Positions 4,242 through 8,496 of a stretch of 8,496 bases of DNA are shown here, in pieces (position 1 is the first letter of the stretch; every line of letters starts with the position of its first letter). Where the stretch lies: NCBI GenBank assembly GCA_003552275.1, contig PUKL01000032.1:1-8496 (forward strand), written 5' to 3'. The notes beneath the pieces are model-generated. The model was not told the DNA's origin and did no database searches. It saw only the letters and a program-made list of their open reading frames with translations. This DNA is from Mollicutes bacterium. GTDB taxonomy: Bacteria > Bacillota_I > Bacilli_A > Izemoplasmatales > Izemoplasmataceae. Position numbers and translations under genes: made by a program.

Positions 4242-7240
4242 CCTGCAACCGCACTATCGGCGCTTGTGAGCTCGAATTGTCGTTTGCCGTCTCTGAGGGT
4301 CACCTTCCCTTGATAGATGAAGACGACTCCTTCTTCCAAAACATCCTCAAGGCGGTCATACGTCTTGGGAAAACACACCGCGTCCACGGAGACACTCCCG
4401 TCATCGATGGTCAAAAAGGCCATCTTGTCGCCGTTCTTGGTCGTGATCTCTCGTTTCTCCCGTAAAATGCCGATGATGCCGACCTCTTTGTGCAACGGTG
4501 CATCTTCGACCTCCGAGGGCAGTCTGAGCCCTTTCTTTTTGATGAGCGCAGCATAGGGGCGGAGAGCATCATAGGCGAGATTCAGCCCCAACGCCTCATG
4601 TTCGTTGAGACGGAGTGTCTCGTGGTCGTATTCGTCGGTTTCCGTGAGGACGAACTCGTTCCAGTCGATGGTGTCGCCGAAATCGGCCGCTTCCATGACG
4701 GCATCCAGATTCTTCACCATGGTCTTTTTGGGCAGTCTGAAACCATCAAGGGCGCCGGCGTGGACGAGATACTCGACCTGACGGCTGTTGAAGATCTTGC
4801 GGGTCTTCACGACGAAATCGACATATGAACGGAAAGACACCTTCTCACGGAGTTCGATGAAAGCCACCGCCTTGTCTTGGCTGATGGTCTTGACACCGTG
4901 CAAGGGATAATAGAGCCTGTTGTCGGAAAGAGTGAACTCGTCGCGGCTCTCGACGACGTCGGGACCCACGACATGGAGGTCGTGTTCCAGCGCCTCTCTC
5001 ATATAGAGGCGCATTTTGTCTTCATTGTTCAAGGCGCTCTGCATGAGCACCGCCAGGAAATGGGCCGGGTGATTCGCCTTGAGATAGGCCATCCAGTAAG
5101 ATATGAGGCCGTAAGCCACCGAATGCGACTTGTTGAAGCCGTAGTCGGCGAACTTGACGATGTAGTCGTAGATCCTGTCCGCAAGGTCGGTGTCCCTTCC
5201 GGCCCGTTTCGCCCTCTGTACGAAATGCTTCCTTTCCTTTTCGAGGATCGTACGTTCCTTCTTGCTCACGGCCCGACGGAGGATGTCGGCTTCATCGAGC
5301 GTGTAGCCCGCGAAATCATGTGCGATCGCCATGATCTGCTCTTGATAGAGGAGGATACCCTCGGTCGGGGCGAGAATGGGATCGACGGCCTGGGCGACAC
5401 TCTCTTTCTTGGCCCGATTGAAGCGACGGTTGAGATAAAGAGGGATGCTCTCCATGGGACCCGGCCGATAGAGGGCCAACACGACGGGGATGTCGGCGAA
5501 CGCCTTGATGCGCATCTGACGGATGAGTCGACGCATGCCCCTGCTTTCAAGTTGGAAGATCCCCGTGGTGCTCCCTTCACGGAGAAAGCGGAAAGTCACT
5601 TCGTCATCCGTGGGCAGCCGATAGGGATCGATGGTTTTCTTCTCGTATCGTTCGACCCTTTCACAGACTTCTTCGATCATCGTCAGATTGCGCAGACCCA
5701 AGAAATCGATCTTCAACAACCCCATTTCCTCGAGGTCGCTTTGTTCGTATTGCGTCTCCTTGAGTCCGGCGAGACCTTCTTGCATGGGTGTGTAGTTGAT
5801 CAAGGGTTCCTCGGAGAGAATCACCCCCGCCGCATGCGTGGACACGTGACGAGGAAGACCTTCGATCTTCGCCGCCGTCGCAAGCCAGCGTTGCAAACGG
5901 TCATCTTCCATACGGTTTTTGACGTCATCGTCTTCGGCGATCATCTTCTTGATCGAGCCGAACCGGCCCACCTTGCGGGTCGTCTCGTTCACATAACGAG
6001 ACTCGATATCCATCACCCGCGCCGTGTCGCGAAGACTGCTCTTGGAAAGGAACGTACCGAACGTGCAGATCAGTGCCACATTGTCCTCGCCGTAGGTGTC
6101 GCGCACATAGCGCAACACCTCGTCACGGGATTGGTCGGGGAAATCGATATCGATGTCGGGCATGCCGTGACGGGCCTTGTTCAAAAAACGCTCGAAAAGA
6201 AGTCCGTGTTCGATGGGGTCCACTGTGGTGATCCCCAACGTGTAAGCGACAAGGCTTCCCGGGGCGCTTCCCCGCCCCGGACCGACGAGGATGCCTCTTC
6301 CTTTCGCATAGCGGATGACATCCCAGACGATGAGAAAATAGTCGTCATAGCCCATTTCGTGGATCGTAGCGAGTTCCTTCGCGAGGCGCTTTTCATATAC
6401 ATCACGGTCTCTGCGTTTTCCTTGCAGACGCTTCTCAAGCCCCTTCTGGGCCAGCGCCCGGAGAAAACGGTCGCTCGTGATCCCTTTCGGTGTCCGAAAA
6501 GACGGCAGTGCGGGCCGGGGGACGGCAAGCTCGATCGTATGCTCTCTGCAGAAGGAAGCGAGTGTCTTGCGTTCTTCTTTCGTCAAAGACGCCTCGAGTT
6601 CTGTTTCGCTTTTTAAGTGCATTTTTTCGTCAGGGAAGGTGGCCAAGGGCGCTTTTTGGAAAATGCGACGCAAGATTGTCGAGACCTCGCCGTCTTCTTC
6701 GTGGAGATAACCGACCCTGTCGAAAGGCAGACGCTTGCAGGAAAAAGGGACTTCATAGGCCTTCGGCACACCGACGAGGAGGCCTTGATGGAGCGTCTCC
6801 ATCTCTTGGACGAGACTTTGCAGCGCTTGGAAGGCCCCTTCGTCATAGAGGGCTTTCGCTTCACCGGTGCAAGCGTTCAGCACGACCGTGATTCCTTCGC
6901 TTCTCTCACGGAGAGAAGCGGCGTCGAGCGGTCCCTTCTCGCTCGAAAGCCGGAGCAGGTTCTTGTAGCCTTCTTCGTTTTTCGCATACAGGACGAGATG
7001 GAGCGGAACATCCTTGTAAAAGGGCTCGTATTCGACCTGCAAGCCGATGATGGGGGCGATCCCCGCTTGTTTGCATTCCTTGTGGAACTTGTAGGCACCA
7101 TGCATCTTCCAATCCGTCAACGCCAAAACACGCATCTTTTTTCGATGCGCTTCCGCGACCGCGGAGGTGATAGTGATGTTCGAACCGGAGAAGCTCAAAG
7201 CCGTCTCCAGATAAGGGCTACAAATCAAGCGGACCACCAC
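4238..7240 (-). CDS. dnaE: DNA polymerase III alpha subunit (DnaE)
   Basis: Replicative C-family DNA polymerase. Order of parts: degenerate PHP domain (about 1-205), polymerase core with GPGRGSAPGSLVAY (320-333) and GMPDIDIDFPD (359-369), fingers region with YRPGPMESIP (591-600), FADYGFNKSHSVAYG (697-711), a helix-hairpin-helix region near 790-835 (VHAGALDGF), and an OB fold at about 917-990. Catalytic aspartates D362 and D364 and the third, D512 in KIDFLGLR, are present, so polymerase activity is expected. The PHP metal ligands are missing and I see no QxxLF-like clamp motif (see findings). At 1000 aa it is shorter than B. subtilis DnaE (about 1115). The start is GTG at 7240, preceded by GAGGTG (7252-7247) at 6 bases; a second GTG at 7237 is also possible. 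No PolC-type exonuclease insertion is seen. Confidence 0.98.
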   Translation of the reverse strand: MVVRLICSPYLETALSFSGSNITITSAVAEAHRKKMRVLALTDWKMHGAYKFHKECKQAGIAPIIGLQVEYEPFYKDVPLHLVLYAKNEEGYKNLLRLSSEKGPLDAASLRERSEGITVVLNACTGEAKALYDEGAFQALQSLVQEMETLHQGLLVGVPKAYEVPFSCKRLPFDRVGYLHEEDGEVSTILRRIFQKAPLATFPDEKMHLKSETELEASLTKEERKTLASFCREHTIELAVPRPALPSFRTPKGITSDRFLRALAQKGLEKRLQGKRRDRDVYEKRLAKELATIHEMGYDDYFLIVWDVIRYAKGRGILVGPGRGSAPGSLVAYTLGITTVDPIEHGLLFERFLNKARHGMPDIDIDFPDQSRDEVLRYVRDTYGEDNVALICTFGTFLSKSSLRDTARVMDIESRYVNETTRKVGRFGSIKKMIAEDDDVKNRMEDDRLQRWLATAAKIEGLPRHVSTHAAGVILSEEPLINYTPMQEGLAGLKETQYEQSDLEEMGLLKIDFLGLRNLTMIEEVCERVERYEKKTIDPYRLPTDDEVTFRFLREGSTTGIFQLESRGMRRLIRQMRIKAFADIPVVLALYRPGPMESIPLYLNRRFNRAKKESVAQAVDPILAPTEGILLYQEQIMAIAHDFAGYTLDEADILRRAVSKKERTILEKERKHFVQRAKRAGRDTDLADRIYDYIVKFADYGFNKSHSVAYGLISYWMAYLKANHPAHFLAVLMQSALNNEDKMRLYMREALEHDLHVVGPDVVESRDEFTLSDNRLYYPLHGVKTISQDKAVAFIELREKVSFRSYVDFVVKTRKIFNSRQVEYLVHAGALDGFRLPKKTMVKNLDAVMEAADFGDTIDWNEFVLTETDEYDHETLRLNEHEALGLNLAYDALRPYAALIKKKGLRLPSEVEDAPLHKEVGIIGILREKREITTKNGDKMAFLTIDDGSVSVDAVCFPKTYDRLEDVLEEGVVFIYQGKVTLRDGKRQFELTSADSAVAG

Positions 7241-7246
7241 CGTTCA

Positions 7247-7263
7247 CACCTCGGATTATACCA
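7247..7263 (-). promoter_or_regulatory. Extended -10 and ribosome binding site overlapping in front of dnaE
   Basis: The minus strand carries TGGTATAAT (7263-7255), immediately followed by GAGGTG (7252-7247) and the GTG start at 7240. No good -35 is found 16-18 bases upstream. If the -10 is used, transcription would begin near 7248, inside the ribosome binding site, giving a leader of only about 8 bases. Either this promoter yields a nearly leaderless mRNA, or dnaE is read from a promoter further upstream and the TATAAT is chance. Confidence 0.5.
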
Positions 7264-7273
7264 TACCGCTAGG

Positions 7274-7298
7274 AAAAAAGCTTATGCCCCCGGACAAG
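7274..7298 (-). terminator. Weak candidate terminator after the surface-protein gene
   Basis: On the minus strand, CUUGU (7298-7294) pairs with AUAAG (7285-7281) through a short, partly wobble stem with a G-rich loop, and six T follow at 7279-7274. It lies between the TAA of the surface-protein gene and dnaE. The A-rich last codons of the gene can also pair with the T-run, a common feature of intrinsic terminators. The stem is weak, so termination may be partial. Confidence 0.35.
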
Positions 7299-7299
7299 T

Positions 7300-8496
7300 T
7301 TAGCGTTTTTTGTACAGCCGATAAAACAGGAATGATACAGCGATGACCGTGACACCGGCAAGAAACATCTCCAGCCTCATGAAGCCGTTTCCCGGTTGTT
7401 CGGACTCGATATGGAGCTCGAAATGGTGAGATTCCAGATAACCGTTTTCCCCGGCGATTTCCAAGATGTGATTTCCGTTCTCGGCAAGCCGGAACCCGGA
7501 TTCGATCTCTTCACCGTTCAACCGCCCATCACCCATGAACGAAAGGATGAGTGGCTCTTCATGGACCGCATGGGACTCGACGCCGGTAAGCCCCGAAGTC
7601 AGCGTGAAGGGGACCTTCTTTCTGTAACCGTTCAGTCCCTTCACCTCGAACAGATGGTATCCCGGGGTTTCTATGGTCTCTCCGCTGGCATACGCGGTGT
7701 CGTTCAAGAACGGTTGGCCGGCATCGACACGTATGGAAAACGGGCCGTCCAAGGTCTCGTGGGCTTCAACACCTTCGATTTGCGGATGGATGGTGAAATC
7801 ATGTGTCTCACCGTTGATGGTGACGGTATAATGCCCGGGGAAATCGAAATGCAACGGTCCGATGACCTTTTCGCCTTCATATCGAGCTTCACGCAGAAAG
7901 TGGAAGGTCGTGCCGGTTTCATATTCTCCCCCTTTTTCCAGTCGGAGTGCCTCTTCCGGAGTGAGAATGTCTCCTTCCCGATTGAGTGCATACTCGAAAG
8001 CGCCTCGAATGTTTTCGCTTAAATAAAGGATTTCCCGGTGTTTTTCCACTCGCTTGAACTCGGTGGGAATCTCTAATGTCTTTTGCAATCTATCCTCTTC
8101 ATAGAACAGAAAATGATCACCCCCATGCAAGTTGCCTCCGTCTTGCCATTGTTGGATGTGTAGAACAAGAATACCCTCGAGCTTTTTCACATGGACGATC
8201 TCTTCATCATGACCGAGATCGATCACTTTTTCAAAGAGGATATCGCCTTGCCTGTCAGCGATCAAGATAAATCCGTCGTGGCGTCGTTTTCCTTCTTCAT
8301 GCACAATCACGTAGCCGAAGAGAAGATAGTCTTCCCCGAAGGTGTCGGCATGGTTCGCCGTGTAATCTTTCTCGGGCGAACCGCGTTCTATCCGGAAATT
8401 CGCCTTTCCGCGCACTTCCATGACCAACACGTGGTATCCGTCTTCGCCGGTCTTCCATGTTTCCACGATGCGCAGATCGTCTTGGGAAGCCTGCAG
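7300..8496 (-). CDS. Unrecognised C-terminally anchored surface protein with Ig-like repeats (5' end outside window)
   Basis: The frame is open to the right edge (398 codons before the TAA). The GTG at 8466 has no ribosome binding site, so the true start and any signal peptide lie outside. I do not recognise the family. The first half, numbered from the GTG, is beta-rich (FGYVIVHEEG at 50-59, DGFILIADRQGDILFEKVID at 64-83, FEYALNREGDIL at 157-168) and resembles a repeat-type or propeller-like fold. From about 203 to 352 there are three similar units with the pattern G-Y/H-x-hydrophobic…NG…F: FPGHYTVTINGETHDFTI, PGYHLFEVKGLNGYRKKVPF and NGNHILEIAGENGYLESHHF. These look like bacterial Ig-like domains. 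One membrane helix (about 365-384) is followed by RLYKKR, a positive tail expected in the cytoplasm. The likely place is the cell surface; the role could be adhesion or envelope maintenance. It lies 59 bases upstream of dnaE. Confidence 0.85.
   Translation of the reverse strand: MQASQDDLRIVETWKTGEDGYHVLVMEVRGKANFRIERGSPEKDYTANHADTFGEDYLLFGYVIVHEEGKRRHDGFILIADRQGDILFEKVIDLGHDEEIVHVKKLEGILVLHIQQWQDGGNLHGGDHFLFYEEDRLQKTLEIPTEFKRVEKHREILYLSENIRGAFEYALNREGDILTPEEALRLEKGGEYETGTTFHFLREARYEGEKVIGPLHFDFPGHYTVTINGETHDFTIHPQIEGVEAHETLDGPFSIRVDAGQPFLNDTAYASGETIETPGYHLFEVKGLNGYRKKVPFTLTSGLTGVESHAVHEEPLILSFMGDGRLNGEEIESGFRLAENGNHILEIAGENGYLESHHFELHIESEQPGNGFMRLEMFLAGVTVIAVSFLFYRLYKKR

Noticed and set aside
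4877..6616. A 579-codon plus-strand open frame inside dnaE
   Set aside because: It is fully antisense to a well-conserved polymerase coding region, has no ribosome binding site I can see, and has no recognisable motifs. Long antisense frames like this arise from the codon bias of the real gene.
8464..8466. GTG at 8466 as the real start of the surface protein
   Set aside because: No ribosome binding site precedes it, the frame stays open to the window edge, and a surface protein should start with a signal peptide, which is absent here.

Overview
The window looks like a piece of a Bacillota-type chromosome, or of a lineage on the Bacillota/Mycoplasmatota border. Supporting this are the dnaE–pfkA–pyk gene order, a single-chain DnaE with the Firmicute-type domain layout, a Bacillus/E. 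coli-type PfkA, strong AGGAGG-like ribosome binding sites and a HAAS (DUF1700) membrane protein. The DNA is moderately GC-rich by eye. pfkA ends in TGA and tryptophan is read from TGG, so the standard bacterial code applies and the Mycoplasma/Spiroplasma code does not. I cannot name a genus.

Every gene I can support lies on the minus strand, so the locus reads from right to left. At 7300-8496 is the C-terminal part of an unrecognised surface protein with Ig-like beta repeats and a C-terminal membrane anchor; its start lies outside the window. A weak terminator follows. Next come dnaE (4238-7240, 1000 aa), then a clear extended -10 promoter, then pfkA (3219-4178) and pyk (1783-3207) as a tight operon. 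A HAAS/DUF4097 membrane protein (350-1747) follows 35 bases after pyk and is probably read from the same transcript. Last, 140 bases of regulatory DNA lead into the first 69 codons of an RND (AcrB/HAE1) efflux permease that runs off the left edge.

PfkA and Pyk are the committing and final enzymes of glycolysis, and DnaE is a replicative polymerase. Their adjacency recalls the known glycolysis-replication link in Bacillus subtilis, although this Pyk lacks the C-terminal PEPut domain implicated there. The HAAS protein presents six TTNG turns of a probable beta-solenoid outside the membrane. The RND gene appears to have its own promoter, followed at once by a perfect 12+12 palindrome of TetR-operator style that can also act as the terminator of the upstream operon.

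This is mainly a conserved housekeeping locus, and I see no mobile element, CRISPR array, tRNA or rRNA. The points worth a second look are changes at two diagnostic active-site positions of PfkA, the loss of the PHP metal ligands and lack of a visible clamp-binding motif in DnaE, the terminator/operator palindrome, and the coupling of a HAAS protein to glycolysis without a PadR partner.
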